A stretch of DNA of 64,000 bases from Streptomyces natalensis ATCC 27448 (GTDB taxonomy: Bacteria > Actinomycetota > Actinomycetes > Streptomycetales > Streptomycetaceae): positions 248,001 to 312,000 of the forward strand of contig NZ_JRKI01000009.1 in assembly GCF_000935125.1 (NCBI RefSeq), read 5' to 3'. A program made the position numbers and the translations under genes. Under the pieces are notes generated by a model. It was not told the DNA's origin. It searched no databases and saw nothing but the letters and a program-made list of their open reading frames with translations. Positions 17,149-27,892 of this stretch are shown here, one piece after another (position 1 is the stretch's first letter; the number at the start of each line of letters is the position of its first letter).

Positions 17149-18381
17149 TCAGCCGTACCGCACCCGAAGCTCCTTGACACCGTTGAGCCACGCCGAGCGC
17201 AGCCGCCGGGGATCGCCCGCCAGGGAGATGTCCGGCATGGCGTCCGCGAGGGCATGGAACATCAGGTTGATCTCCAGGATCGCGAGGGATTTGCCGAGGC
17301 AGAAATGGGGGCCGCCGCCCCCGAATCCCAGATGCGGATTGGGGTCGCGGGTGATGTCGAAGACCTCCGGCCGGTCGAAGACCTCCGGATCGTTGTTGGC
17401 GGAGGAATAGAAGATCCCGACCCGTTGCCCCTGCTTGATTTTCGCTCCGCCCAGTTCGGTGTCCTGGGTGGCGGTGCGCTGGAAGGCCACGACCGGCGTC
17501 GCCCACCGCACGATCTCCTCGGCCGCCGTTTCGGGGCGTTCCCGTTTGTAGAGCTCCCACTGGTCGGGGTGGGTGAGGAAGGCATGCATACCGTGCGTAA
17601 TGGCGTTCCGCGTCGTCTCATTGCCCGCGACCGCCAACAGCAGCACGAAGAAGCCGAATTCATCGGAGCCGAGATTGCCCTCGTCCTCCGCCGCCACCAG
17701 CCGGCTGACGATGTCCTTGGCCGGACACTCCTTGCGCGCCGCGGCCAGATTCATCGCGTACGAGATCAGCTCCATGGCCGCGTTGGTGCCGACCTCTTCG
17801 GTGATGGCCAGTTCGGGATCGTCGTACGCGATCATCTTGTTCGACCAGTCGAAAATGCGGGCCCGGTCGTCCTGGGGAACGCCGATGAGTTCGGCGATGG
17901 CCTGGAGGGGGAGTTCGCAGGCGATATCCGTGACGAAGTCCCCGGTCCCCTTGGCGCGCGCCGCCTCGACGATCCGCGTCGCCCGCCCGCGCAGCGCGTC
18001 CTCCAGGGCGCGGATGGCGCGCGGGGTGAAACCGCGCTGCACGATCTGCCGGACCCGGGTGTGTTCCGGCGGGTCCATGTTCAGCATGATCAGTTTCTGG
18101 ACGTCGATCTGGTCGCGGGTCATGGCCGCGTTGAAGCGGATGATGGAGGTGTTGAGATGGGCGGAGAAGAGGTCGGGTTTGGTGGACACCTCCTTGACGT
18201 CCTCGTGCCGGGTGACGACCCAGTAGCCGTCGTCGCCGAAGCCCGCGATGCCGTGCGGCTGGGCGTTCCACCACACGGGCGCGGTCCCCCGCAGCTGTGC
18301 GAACTCCGGGAGCGGGACGCGGTGCTGGTAGACGTCGGGGTCGGTGAAGTCGAACCCTTCGGGCAGGGCGGGGCATGACAT
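17149..18381 (-). CDS. cytochrome P450, CYP125-like steroid side-chain hydroxylase
   Basis: This 410-aa P450 has the I-helix LLLAVAGNETTRNAITHGM, the K-helix ExxR as ETAAEEIVRWATPVV, and the haem-Cys loop LGFGGGGPHFCLGKSLA. The N-terminal CPALPEGFDFTDPDVYQHRVPLPEFAQLR and IDVQKLIMLNMDPPEHTRVRQIVQRGF closely resemble CYP125, which oxidises C26 of cholesterol or cholestenone to start side-chain breakdown. ATG 18381 gives the family's short N-terminus; ATG 18402 is possible. It is divergent from a FadA5-like thiolase, with a KstR-type box between them. The CYP125 label is by eye; P450 identity is certain. Confidence 0.85.
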   Translation of the reverse strand: MSCPALPEGFDFTDPDVYQHRVPLPEFAQLRGTAPVWWNAQPHGIAGFGDDGYWVVTRHEDVKEVSTKPDLFSAHLNTSIIRFNAAMTRDQIDVQKLIMLNMDPPEHTRVRQIVQRGFTPRAIRALEDALRGRATRIVEAARAKGTGDFVTDIACELPLQAIAELIGVPQDDRARIFDWSNKMIAYDDPELAITEEVGTNAAMELISYAMNLAAARKECPAKDIVSRLVAAEDEGNLGSDEFGFFVLLLAVAGNETTRNAITHGMHAFLTHPDQWELYKRERPETAAEEIVRWATPVVAFQRTATQDTELGGAKIKQGQRVGIFYSSANNDPEVFDRPEVFDITRDPNPHLGFGGGGPHFCLGKSLAILEINLMFHALADAMPDISLAGDPRRLRSAWLNGVKELRVRYG

Positions 18382-18531
18382 GGGCGACTCCTGACGGGCC
18401 ATCAGTTCCAGTCGCGGCGAAGGTAATGACGAGTTCGGCAAGTAGCAAGGGGGACGGCACGGCCTGTTGCGGACAGTGCGGTGCACGCCCCTTGCGCCCC
18501 GGGGTGGCCCTCGTGAGACTGGTCGGAGAAG

Positions 18532-20571
<2,040 letters not shown>

Positions 20572-20575
<4 letters not shown>

Positions 20576-22209
20576 GGCCTGGCCTCCAGGGCACGGGCGA
20601 CCTGCGGAACGGTCAGCCAGGGGAGCGGAGCGAGCACCTTGGAGACCTGCGGCGCGAAGGAGGGGGAGGAGAGCACGACCTCACCGGTGGGACCGTCGGC
20701 GACGACCTCGCCCTCGGCCAGGATGACGACGCGGTCGGCGAGTTCGGCGGCGAGCTCGACGTCATGGGTGGCCAGGACGAGGGCATGCCCCTCGGCGGCC
20801 AGCGCGCGCAGCACCTCCACCAGACGGGCCTTGGCGGCGTAGTCCAGGCCGCGGGTCGGCTCGTCGAGAAGCAGGAGCGGGGGACGGGCGGTGAGGACGA
20901 CGGCCAGGGCCAGGGCGAGACGCTGGCCCTCGGAGAGGTCGCGCGGGTGCATGCCGTCCGCCACATCGGGCAGCAGCCGGCTGACCAGAGCGCGGCAGGT
21001 TCCGGCGGGGGCGTCCGCGTCCTGGTCGGCGGCGGTGCATTCGGCGGCGACGGTGTCGGCGTAGAGGAGGTCGCGCGGCTCCTGGGGGACGAGGCCGACG
21101 TGCCGGAGAAGGGCGCGCGGCTTGGTGCGGTGCGGGGTGCGGCCGCCGACGCGGACCGTGCCGGACGTCGGCTCGTGCATCCCGGCGAGCGTGGTGAGCA
21201 GGGTGGATTTGCCCGCACCGTTACGGCCCATCAGGGCGAGCGTCTCGCCCGGCGCCACGGTGAGGTCCACCCGGCGCAGCGCCTCCACCCGACCGCGCCG
21301 GACGCCGAGTCCGGAGATCACCGCGGGGGCGGACCCGGACACCGCGACCGCCTCGGCCGTCGCCCCCGCCCCGCCGTGCCCCTGGGCCGTCGCCCCCGTC
21401 AGCCGCTCCCGCAGGCCCCCCGCCTTGCGGCGGGCGTCGCGTACGGACAGGGGAAGCGGGGACCAGCCGGCGAGGCGGCCCAGGGCCACGACCGGGGGGT
21501 GGACGGGGGAGACGGCCATGATGGCGGCGGGGTCGCCCATCAGGGGGGCCGCGCCGGGGGCGGGAAGCAGGATGACCTGGTCGGCGTACTGGACGACGCG
21601 TTCCAGGCGGTGTTCGGCCAGCAGGACCGTCGTCCCGAGGTCATGGACCAGCCGCTGGAGCACGGCGAGGACCTCCTCGGCCGCGGCCGGATCGAGGGCC
21701 GACGTCGGCTCGTCCAGGACCAGCACCTTGGGGTGCGTGGTGAGTACCGAGCCGATCGCCACCCGCTGCATCTGGCCGCCGGAGAGCGTGGCGAGGGGCC
21801 GCTCGCGCAGGTCGGCCAGACCCAGCAGGTCCAACGTCTCCTCGACACGGCGGCGCATCACGTCCGGGGCGAGGCCCAGCGACTCCATACCGTAGGCCAG
21901 CTCGTCCTCGACGGTGTCGGTGACGAAATGGGACAGCGGGTCCTGGCCCACTGTGCCGACGACATCGGCCAGTTCGCGCGGCGGGTGGGTGCGGGTGTCC
22001 CGGCCGTCGACGGTGACCCGGCCGCGCAGGGTGCCGCCGGTGAAATGCGGGACGAGCCCGCTGACGGCCTGGAGCAGGGTGGACTTGCCGACGCCGGAGG
22101 GGCCGACCAGCAGGCACAGCTCGCCCTCGGGAACGGTCAGGTCGATGCCCTGGACGGCGGGCGCGGCGGCGTCCCCGTAGGTGACCGAGACCTGCTCGAA
22201 CCGGATCAA
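20572..22209 (-). CDS. ECF transporter double ATPase (fused EcfA-EcfA')
   Basis: This 545-aa protein has two complete ABC ATPase domains. Domain 1 has Walker A VGPSGVGKSTLL, signature TLSGGQMQRV and Walker B VLVLDEPTSALDP. Domain 2 has MGRNGAGKSTLL, DLSEGQRLAL (signature LSEGQ) and LLLLDEPTRGLD. They are joined by a roughly 70-residue Ala/Gly-rich linker. The pair energises vitamin uptake by the neighbouring T and S components. The start is TTG at 22209, preceded by AAGGAG, overlapping the permease stop as TTGA; no ATG or GTG is available near the first Walker domain. Confidence 0.9.
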
Positions 22210-23357
22210 CGGCTGGGCTCCTTCGTGAACGGGGCGGCGGACCGCGGCGCACCGGCCCCGTGACCGCGGGGTGCGGGTGCGGGCGGCGCCGGAGCGATGA
22301 ACGCCGGCAGCAGACCGGCCAGGACACAGAGGGCCGGCCAGAGGGGGAGAACGGGGGCGGTGAGCGGGACCGCGGGGGGATGGAGGGCGTCGGGCGCGTA
22401 GGCGTTCGCCGCGATCATCAGGGCGGCCACGGCGATACCCGAGCCGGCGACCAAGCAGGCGCGCGGGCCCCAGCGTTCGGGCCGGTAGCGGGTGCGTACG
22501 CAGCGGCGGCCGCCGAGCCACAGCCCGCCGAGCGCCGCCGCCAGCCCGGCGAGCAGCACCCACAGCCCGTAGCCCGCGCCCGTATCGGACAGCAGACCGT
22601 ACGTCCCCGCACACACCCCGAGCAGCCCGCCGAGCGTGAGGACGGAGGTCAGGCGCCGTACGGCGGGCGGGACCTGGGCGGTGCGCCCGTAACCCCGCGC
22701 ATCCATCGCGGCGGCCAGCGCGACCGACCGCTCCAACGCCCCCTCCAGCACCGGCAGTCCCACCTGAAGCAGCGCCCGGAACCCCCGGTCGGGCCGCCCG
22801 CGCAGCCGCCGCGCCGCCCGCAGCCGCTGCACATCGGCCACCAGATTCGGTGCGAAGGTCATCGCGACGACGACCGCCACCCCCGCCTCGTACAGCGCAC
22901 CGGGCAGCGACTTCAGCAGCCGGGACGGATTGGCCAGCGCATTGGCGGCGCCCACACAGATCAGCAGCGTGGCCAGTTTCAGCCCGTCGTAGAGGGCGAA
23001 GACCATGCCCTCCGCGGTGACCCGGCCGCCGATCCGCACCCCCTTCGCCCAGTCGGGAAGCGGCACTTCGGGCAGCGTGAGCAGGGTGTGCGTCCCGGGA
23101 ATCGGGGAGCCCAGGACGCAGGCGAAGACCAGCCGGATGGCGACGACGATCAGCCCGAGCCTGACGAACGCCCCGTACGAACGGGCCCAGGGCGCATCGC
23201 CCCGGCGGGCCGCCACCACATATCCGGCCACCCCGATCAGCAACCCGAGCAGCAGCGGATTGGTCGTACGCGAGGCCGCGGTCGCCAGACCCAGCGCCCA
23301 CAGCCACCACGCGCCGGCGTGCAGCGCGGTGCCGCGGGTCGCCCGTGGGGCGCTCAT
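22206..23357 (-). CDS. ECF transporter T (transmembrane coupling) component
   Basis: This 383-aa membrane protein has the EcfT coupling motifs: VALAAAMDARGYGR near residue 210 is the A-R-G type motif that contacts the ATPases, preceded by FAPNLVADVQRLRAARRLRG, the other coupling helix. The N-terminal half has TNPLLLGLLIGVAGYVVAARR, as in CbiQ-type proteins. A longer C-terminal half adds further helices. ATG 23357 overlaps the stop of the preceding exported-protein gene (ATGA). It couples the S component to the double ATPase. Confidence 0.88.
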   Translation of the reverse strand: MSAPRATRGTALHAGAWWLWALGLATAASRTTNPLLLGLLIGVAGYVVAARRGDAPWARSYGAFVRLGLIVVAIRLVFACVLGSPIPGTHTLLTLPEVPLPDWAKGVRIGGRVTAEGMVFALYDGLKLATLLICVGAANALANPSRLLKSLPGALYEAGVAVVVAMTFAPNLVADVQRLRAARRLRGRPDRGFRALLQVGLPVLEGALERSVALAAAMDARGYGRTAQVPPAVRRLTSVLTLGGLLGVCAGTYGLLSDTGAGYGLWVLLAGLAAALGGLWLGGRRCVRTRYRPERWGPRACLVAGSGIAVAALMIAANAYAPDALHPPAVPLTAPVLPLWPALCVLAGLLPAFIAPAPPAPAPRGHGAGAPRSAAPFTKEPSR

Positions 23358-24088
23358 CCGCGCCGGCGGCGCGCCTGCCACACCGCGGCCGCACCCAGGA
23401 GGACCACGGCCGCGAGGCCGCCGAGCAGACCCGCGGAGGGCCCGCCGTCCCCGTCCACCGCCTTCGGCGACGACGCCGCGGAGGGCTTTTTCGCGCCACC
23501 CGATCCGCTCACCTGCTCCGCACACCCGGACTTCGGATACCCGCCGATGGCACACAGCAGCGCATTGGGGTCATAGCGCAGTGGCTGGGCGACCGCGGCC
23601 AGCGCCTCGCCCGCCGAGGCGTCCTCGGGCACCCGGGCACACTCCGTACGGGCCTTCGGCGGCCGCTCGCCGCCGGGCGCATCCGCCGCGGTGCCGAAGT
23701 CGATGACGACGCCGATCCGTTTGCTGCCGTGCCGGGCGGGCGTGTCATGGCACAGCGCCGCGAAGTCCGCGGCGGCGCGCGGCTTTCCGGCCGCCGCCGA
23801 GTCGGCGCTGACGGTGAAGCGGAAGCCCTGGACGCTGCCGTCGGCCGGGCGCACCGTGGCCGGGCCCTCGGAGGCGTACGCCCAGGAGCCGCCCTTGCCG
23901 TCCCAGAACGACCAGTAGCGGTAGTCCTGCGCCTGCGCGGGCGCGGCGGCCAGCCCGGAGGCCGCGCCCGCCAGCAGCAGCACTCCGGCCACCCTGCGGC
24001 GCCGCGGGGAACCGCCCCGCCAGGGGGAACCGCCCCGATACGGGGAACCGCCCCGCCGCCCCGCGGCCGGTATGACGGCCGGCTTCAC
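23354..24088 (-). CDS. exported membrane-anchored protein of the B12-riboswitch operon (SCO2325-like)
   Basis: This is a 244-aa protein. An Arg-rich start includes three GGSPxRG-type repeats, followed by a signal helix VAGVLLLAGAASGLAAAPAQAQ. The mature domain begins DYRYWSFWDGKGGSWAYASEGPATVRPADGSV and continues FRFTVSADSAAAGKPR. A GC..EQVSGSGG linker leads to a C-terminal helix (AGLLGGLAAVVLLGAAAVWQA) with an RRRRG cytosolic stop. It matches Streptomyces proteins annotated only as SCO2325 family. The short Trp/Tyr-rich beta domain is reminiscent of the DUF4430/transcobalamin-C domain, but I cannot prove that. The start is GTG, overlapping the previous stop as GTGA. Confidence 0.75.
   Translation of the reverse strand: MKPAVIPAAGRRGGSPYRGGSPWRGGSPRRRRVAGVLLLAGAASGLAAAPAQAQDYRYWSFWDGKGGSWAYASEGPATVRPADGSVQGFRFTVSADSAAAGKPRAAADFAALCHDTPARHGSKRIGVVIDFGTAADAPGGERPPKARTECARVPEDASAGEALAAVAQPLRYDPNALLCAIGGYPKSGCAEQVSGSGGAKKPSAASSPKAVDGDGGPSAGLLGGLAAVVLLGAAAVWQARRRRG
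24006..24059. repeat. 18-bp tandem repeat inside the exported-protein gene
   Basis: Three copies begin GGGGAACCGCCCCG at 24006, 24024 and 24042, exactly 18 bp apart. In the coding sense they encode the GGSP[YWR]RG-like repeats just ahead of the signal helix, lengthening the positively charged n-region by whole codons. Confidence 0.85.
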
Positions 24089-25374
24089 AGCTGGTTCTTC
24101 TTCTTGCGCCCGCTGATCAGGAACCCGATCCCGGCGCCGAAGGCCAGCCCCACCCCGATGACCCACCAGGGGATCCCGCCGTTGTCATTGTCCTCGGCGT
24201 CCTTCTCCGGGCCGGCCGACGGCGCCGCGCTGCCGGCCGGCTCGGGCCCGGTGGCGTTCAGCGCGGCCACCAGGTCGTGGCCGCCGAACGAGCGGGGATC
24301 GGCACCGGTGGCGTGCGCGGCCAGCACCAACTGGGCGTACGCGGCCGGGCCGCTCTGCCGGGCCCAGTCCGCGGAATGCTTCTCCAGCCACTTCAGCGGC
24401 CGTTGCGCGGCGGCGCCGTGCGAACCGGCCGCCAGCGCGACCACCGCATCGACCGTGTTGCCGACATCGGGCTGCTGCGCGGCGCCCGGCATCGCGGACG
24501 GCAGATGCTGCCCGTTCGCGTCGAGCTGCGCGACGAGGTAGGCGTCCGCGGCCGGCGCCGCCTGCCGCGGATCGTGCGCCCCGCCCGAGGCGCCGCCCGT
24601 GCAGCCGAGCGCCTTGACCGGCTCGTCGACGTCCTTGCCCGCGGGCGCCACGACAAAGCCCTCGCCCAGGGCGCCCAGCGCGGCCGCCGCGGTGGCATCG
24701 GCGTTCGGGGCGAGCTTGCCGTCCTTGGGCTGGTAGGCGAACGCCCCGCGCTCACCCTCCTTGGCATCGCAGCCCAGCTGGAAGGCGAGCAGCGCATCGT
24801 AAGGGCTGTGGCCGCCCTTGGTGACGGATGCGGGCTTCTCCCCGGCCGCGGCCAGCGCCCCGATGACCACCGAGGTGGAGTTGGCGTCACTGGGCGAGCC
24901 GGGCATCGCGCTCCACCCGCCGTCCTTGTTCTGTACGGACTTCAGCCAGCCGACGGCCTTCTGCACGGCCGCGTCGTGCCCGCCGAGCGCGGCCAGCGCC
25001 TGCACCGCGGCGCCCGTCTGGTTGGTGTCCCGCATCGTCTTGGTGTCGCAGCCCTGGTGCGGATCGGCACGGAAGGCGGTGAACGCACCGTCGGCGCACT
25101 GCTGCCCGGCCAGCCACGCGACACCGGAGGCGGCGGGCCGCACGCCCACCGTGTGCTGCGCCAGCAGGGCCAGCGACTGCCGCCAGACACCGTCGTACTG
25201 CGGGTCCTTGGTCCCGTACAGCCCGTCCGGCAGCTTCGGCGACGCGGACGGAGACGGGGAACCGGCGTATGCGGCGGGGGCGGCCGCACCCAGCAGGGCC
25301 GCGGTGGCCAGCGCCGGGGCGGCGCGGCGTGCCAGGACGGCGAGCAGATGCGTCGTGGGAGCCATGGTGGCCAT
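24085..25374 (-). CDS. exported, membrane-anchored alpha/alpha-toroid protein (prenyltransferase/squalene oxidase-type repeats)
   Basis: This is a 429-aa protein. A signal peptide (ARRAAPALATAALLGAAAPAAYA) is followed by helical repeats of the terpene-cyclase/prenyltransferase class: ASGVAWLAGQQCADGAF, TNQTGAAVQALAALGGHDAAVQKAVGWLKSVQNKDGGWSA and SVVIGALAAAGEK. A Ser/Pro linker then leads to one membrane helix (GGIPWWVIGVGLAFGAGIGFLIS) and a GRKKKNQL anchor. No cyclase DxDD motif is seen, so the toroid is probably a binding domain. Intrinsic factor and transcobalamin use the same fold to hold B12. First gene after the cobalamin-type riboswitch; ATG 25374 or 25365. Confidence 0.8.
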   Translation of the reverse strand: MATMAPTTHLLAVLARRAAPALATAALLGAAAPAAYAGSPSPSASPKLPDGLYGTKDPQYDGVWRQSLALLAQHTVGVRPAASGVAWLAGQQCADGAFTAFRADPHQGCDTKTMRDTNQTGAAVQALAALGGHDAAVQKAVGWLKSVQNKDGGWSAMPGSPSDANSTSVVIGALAAAGEKPASVTKGGHSPYDALLAFQLGCDAKEGERGAFAYQPKDGKLAPNADATAAAALGALGEGFVVAPAGKDVDEPVKALGCTGGASGGAHDPRQAAPAADAYLVAQLDANGQHLPSAMPGAAQQPDVGNTVDAVVALAAGSHGAAAQRPLKWLEKHSADWARQSGPAAYAQLVLAAHATGADPRSFGGHDLVAALNATGPEPAGSAAPSAGPEKDAEDNDNGGIPWWVIGVGLAFGAGIGFLISGRKKKNQL

Positions 25375-25439
25375 CGGGTCGGTGTGCCTCTCGGGTCGGT
25401 TCGCAGCGCACACCGGCCCGACCCAACGGCGGACCTGGT

Positions 25440-25560
25440 GGCGGGAGCCTTGGTTCGTGCCCCGGCGGGTGCTCCGGCTCGAACGAAGCCGAGAGCTTGG
25501 GGGAGGGTCAGCGCCGGATTTCCACCGGCTTCCCCCGATCGGGCACGAATGAAGTTGTCC
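25440..25560 (-). promoter_or_regulatory. cobalamin-type riboswitch upstream of the ECF operon
   Basis: On the minus strand, 25537-25504 reads GGGGAAGCCGGTGGAAATCC followed by GGCGCTGACCC. This is the conserved core of the B12 riboswitch (GGGAA...CGGTG.GAA.TCCGG.GCTG.CCC). A closing helix is formed by TTCGTGCCC (25549-25541) and GGGCACGAA (25462-25454), nine perfect pairs. A downstream GCCACCAGGTCCGCC segment resembles the 3' part. It lies 80-180 bp ahead of the first gene, so B12 would repress the operon. Ends are approximate. Confidence 0.8.
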
Positions 25561-25629
25561 CGCACACCTTAACGGGCGGCCGGATCGGCGCCGCCGCCGT
25601 GTGGCGCTCGGCAGCTCCGGCCCGCGGCC

Positions 25630-26685
25630 TCAGACCGCCACGTACCGCGTCGGGTCCGACCCCGGCACCGGTTCGGCCCGCCCCAGTTTCACCAGGCGCC
25701 GGACATGCGCCTCGGCCTCCGAGACGGCGATGGTCCGGGAGGCGTAGGGGATCTGCGCCCAGGGGCGGTTCCACTCCATGGACTCGGCGAGCTGCCAGGC
25801 GGTCAGCGGTTCGCGGAGCAGCGCTCGCAAGCCGGACAGCCGCTCTTCGTGGTGGGCGATGAGCTCGCGGACGCGCCCCGGCGCATCGCTGAACGCATGC
25901 TGATGCGCGGGCAGCACCTCGGCCGGCGCGAGCCGCCCGATCCGCTCCAGGGAGTCGAGATAGTCCCCCAGAGGATCGGTAACAGTAGCCTCCTCCGGAT
26001 CCTCGTACAGCCCGATGTGCGGGGTGATCCCGGGCAGCAGATGATCACCGGAGAAGAGCCGCCCGAACCCGACGCCCCCGCCCGCGGATCCGGCCGCCGG
26101 ATGCTCCTCCTCCAGATGCAGGCACACATGCCCCGGCGTATGCCCCGGCGTCCAGATGGCGCGCACCCGCCGCCCCGGCAGATCGAGCAGCTCCCCGGGG
26201 GCGATGTCCCGGTCCGGCAGCGCCGCCCCCCGCCCCGGCGCCCGGCGCCCGCGCCCGGCCGCCCGTGCCTCCAGCAGCGGCGCCAGATGCTCCTGTGGCG
26301 CACCCGCCGCCGTCAGCTTGGCGAGCAGATACTCCAGCCACTGCCCCGGTGGGGCCTGCCGGGTGCGCCGGACCACCGCCGTATCGGCGGCGTGCATCGC
26401 GAGCCAGGCGCCGGTGGCCTCCCGCACCTTGCCGGACAGCCCGTGGTGGTCCGGGTGGTGATGGGTGAGCAGGACGCCGTGCAGGTCGGCGAGCGCGAAC
26501 CCGCAGGCCGTGACCCCCGCGACGAGGGTGTCCCAGGCGGTCGGATCGTCCCAGCCGGTGTCGATGAGCACCGGGCCGCGGTCGGTCTCCAGCAGGTGGA
26601 CGAGGGTGTGCCCGAGCGGGTTGTCCGGGATGGGGACGGCGATGCTCCACACCCCGCCGCGGTGGTCGGTCACCTGCACCGTCAT
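25630..26685 (-). CDS. MBL-fold metallohydrolase (glyoxalase II / acyl-CoA thioesterase-like)
   Basis: This 351-aa protein has the zinc motif LTHHHPDHHGLSG (HxHxDH), further ligands in IWTPGHTPGHVCLHLEEEH and LFSGDHLLPGI, and a C-terminal winged-helix (LAESMEWNRPWAQIPYASRTIAVSEAEAHVRRLVKLGRAE) typical of the LACTB2-like group. These are hydrolases of thioesters or related substrates; the substrate here is unknown. ATG 26685 has GAGAGGGGAAC upstream. Its promoter carries a TGAAACNNGTTCTA-type box, which is also the left boundary of the integrated element. Before integration it was divergent from the aldehyde dehydrogenase gene. Confidence 0.8.
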   Translation of the reverse strand: MTVQVTDHRGGVWSIAVPIPDNPLGHTLVHLLETDRGPVLIDTGWDDPTAWDTLVAGVTACGFALADLHGVLLTHHHPDHHGLSGKVREATGAWLAMHAADTAVVRRTRQAPPGQWLEYLLAKLTAAGAPQEHLAPLLEARAAGRGRRAPGRGAALPDRDIAPGELLDLPGRRVRAIWTPGHTPGHVCLHLEEEHPAAGSAGGGVGFGRLFSGDHLLPGITPHIGLYEDPEEATVTDPLGDYLDSLERIGRLAPAEVLPAHQHAFSDAPGRVRELIAHHEERLSGLRALLREPLTAWQLAESMEWNRPWAQIPYASRTIAVSEAEAHVRRLVKLGRAEPVPGSDPTRYVAV

Positions 26686-26720
26686 CCCAGTTCCCCTCTC
26701 GATGCGCCGTCCCGTCACTA

Positions 26721-26739
26721 TAACTAGAACTGGTTTCAA
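26721..26739. repeat. attL core, overlapping a TetR-type operator
   Basis: TAACTAGAACTGGTTTCAA is identical to 39770-39788, and three further bases (ACT) match beyond one mismatch on the outer side. The inner TAGAACTGGTTTCA (26725-26738), read on the other strand, is TGAAAC-CA-GTTCTA. This is the same form as the boxes at 42745 and 51667, so the site is both the recombination boundary and a likely operator for the MBL gene that starts at 26685. Confidence 0.8.
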
Positions 26740-27047
26740 TGGGTGCTCAAGTCGACCGATGCCGTGGAGTGTTGGGCTGACCTGCGCTGATGTGCGCACC
26801 ACCTGTCACCGGTTGTCGACGTTGGTCACTGCCGGACGGCCCCGAGACGGCCCAGCTCTCGCAGCGGTGCTCCTGGTGGAGACGCCGACTTCTCCGCGCG
26901 AGCGATACATGTGGTGAGCCTGCTCGGCTGGCGTGCGCTCCCTTTGTGCGCTGGTGCCACCTTGTGTGCCCCGCCTAGACGCAGCACGGTTTGAGTGGAT
27001 GCTGCTCGGTGCTGTTCCGCAGGACCATCAGGGAAGGGCGGTACGTC
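26740..27047. other. left end of the element, with putative integrase arm-type site
   Basis: No gene is seen here. GACGGCCCCGAGACGGCCCA at 26835-26854 is a directly repeated GACGGCCC with 3-nt spacing. It is embedded in a roughly 41-bp segment (26815-26855) that is closely matched at 27777-27819. A third 20-bp copy of the motif overlaps the integrase stop at the other end. Position near both ends suggests integrase or Xis binding. Confidence 0.55.
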
Positions 27048-27632
27048 GTGGGTTCCGCCAGTCAATGGGCGCGTGAGACCTTCGGGGACATAGCCGGTGA
27101 ACTGGCGGACGTCATCCCGGCCTGCCTCCTCCGGGCTCATGATCGTGCTCGGACCGGGCACGAGGGCGTCCACACTCAGACGCTTGAAGCCTACGGACAT
27201 GGCCTCTACGCGGTGCAATACGAGGAACTGGCCGCCGGCATCTCCGGGCTTGGGGAAGCTGTGCGCCTGCAAGGACGAACGATGATGCTCGTCCGCGGCC
27301 ACCTGATCTACCCCCTCCGCTATGCGAAGAAAGACGTGCCCGTCACGGCTGCACGTCTCCGTCGGGCCACAGGCTTTCGAGCAGACCTGATCCGCCGGCA
27401 TGGCCCGCCTCCCAGACAGCAGGCATTCGACCTGGACTGGGGAGAACTCGACGACTCCGAGGTGCACCCAGACGTGGAGCTGCTTCCCGAAGACGTGCAG
27501 CTCGTACTGGTCGCCTATGCCTGCTCCATGGACAAGGGTGTCATGCGCATTGAGTGGGGTTCCGCGGAGTTGCGCCGCGAGGACCGGTACCTGGTTTGGC
27601 ACCGTCACGAGCTGTTGCCAACCAGAGAATGA
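27048..27632 (+). CDS. unknown protein upstream of the restriction-modification pair
   Basis: This 194-aa protein begins GSASQWARETFGDIAGELADVIPACLLRAHDRARTG, followed by TLEAYGHGLYAVQYEELAAGI and LVRGHLIYPLRYAKKDVPVTAARLRRATGFRADLIRRHGPP. It ends LVLVAYACSMDKGVMRIEWGSAELRREDRYLVWHRHELLP. I recognise no domain. It is predicted soluble, with mixed alpha/beta composition. Location one gene upstream of the methylase, within the accessory left arm of the element, suggests a link to host defence or to the element's passenger cargo. GTG 27048 is preferred; ATG 26991 would add 19 residues. Confidence 0.6.
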   Translation: MGSASQWARETFGDIAGELADVIPACLLRAHDRARTGHEGVHTQTLEAYGHGLYAVQYEELAAGISGLGEAVRLQGRTMMLVRGHLIYPLRYAKKDVPVTAARLRRATGFRADLIRRHGPPPRQQAFDLDWGELDDSEVHPDVELLPEDVQLVLVAYACSMDKGVMRIEWGSAELRREDRYLVWHRHELLPTRE

Positions 27633-27776
27633 CCTGGAGCCGCGATCAGTTGGATACGAGCGTCAACGGCTCACGACGCTAGTTCTCCGGGCTTAGGCAT
27701 GGCCATACCAGTGTCGCAGATCAACTCCGGCAGCCCAGGCCAGAGCGGGGTGGGGGCGGTCACCCATGGGTGCCGA

Positions 27777-27819
27777 CTGTCGGCGTTGGTCGGCTTCGGA
27801 CGGCCCAGGGACGGCCCAG
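27777..27819. repeat. second copy of the putative arm-type site
   Basis: GACGGCCCAGGGACGGCCCA (27799-27818), with the preceding TGTCGGCGTTGGTC, repeats the segment at 26815-26855. The two copies are about 961 bp apart and flank the unknown gene. The sequence has the form GACGGCCC-N3-GACGGCCCA and is repeated once more at 39676-39695. The rest of the 260-bp gap from 27633 to 27892 shows nothing else. Confidence 0.65.
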
Positions 27820-27892
27820 GCCACGCCTGGCTGATGCATCCCAAGCCTCTACAGCTTCGGTGCGGGCAACGAGGTTGCGCTAGTGTGGCGCG

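Noticed and set aside
24085..25374. Terpene or squalene cyclase for hopanoid-like synthesis
   Set aside because: It has a signal peptide and a C-terminal membrane anchor, lacks a DxDD motif, and sits in a riboswitch-controlled transporter operon.
26815..27819. A small transposon around the 194-aa gene flanked by 41-bp direct repeats
   Set aside because: The repeats are direct, not inverted, there is no transposase, and a third copy lies at the far end of the element. Integrase arm sites explain this better.
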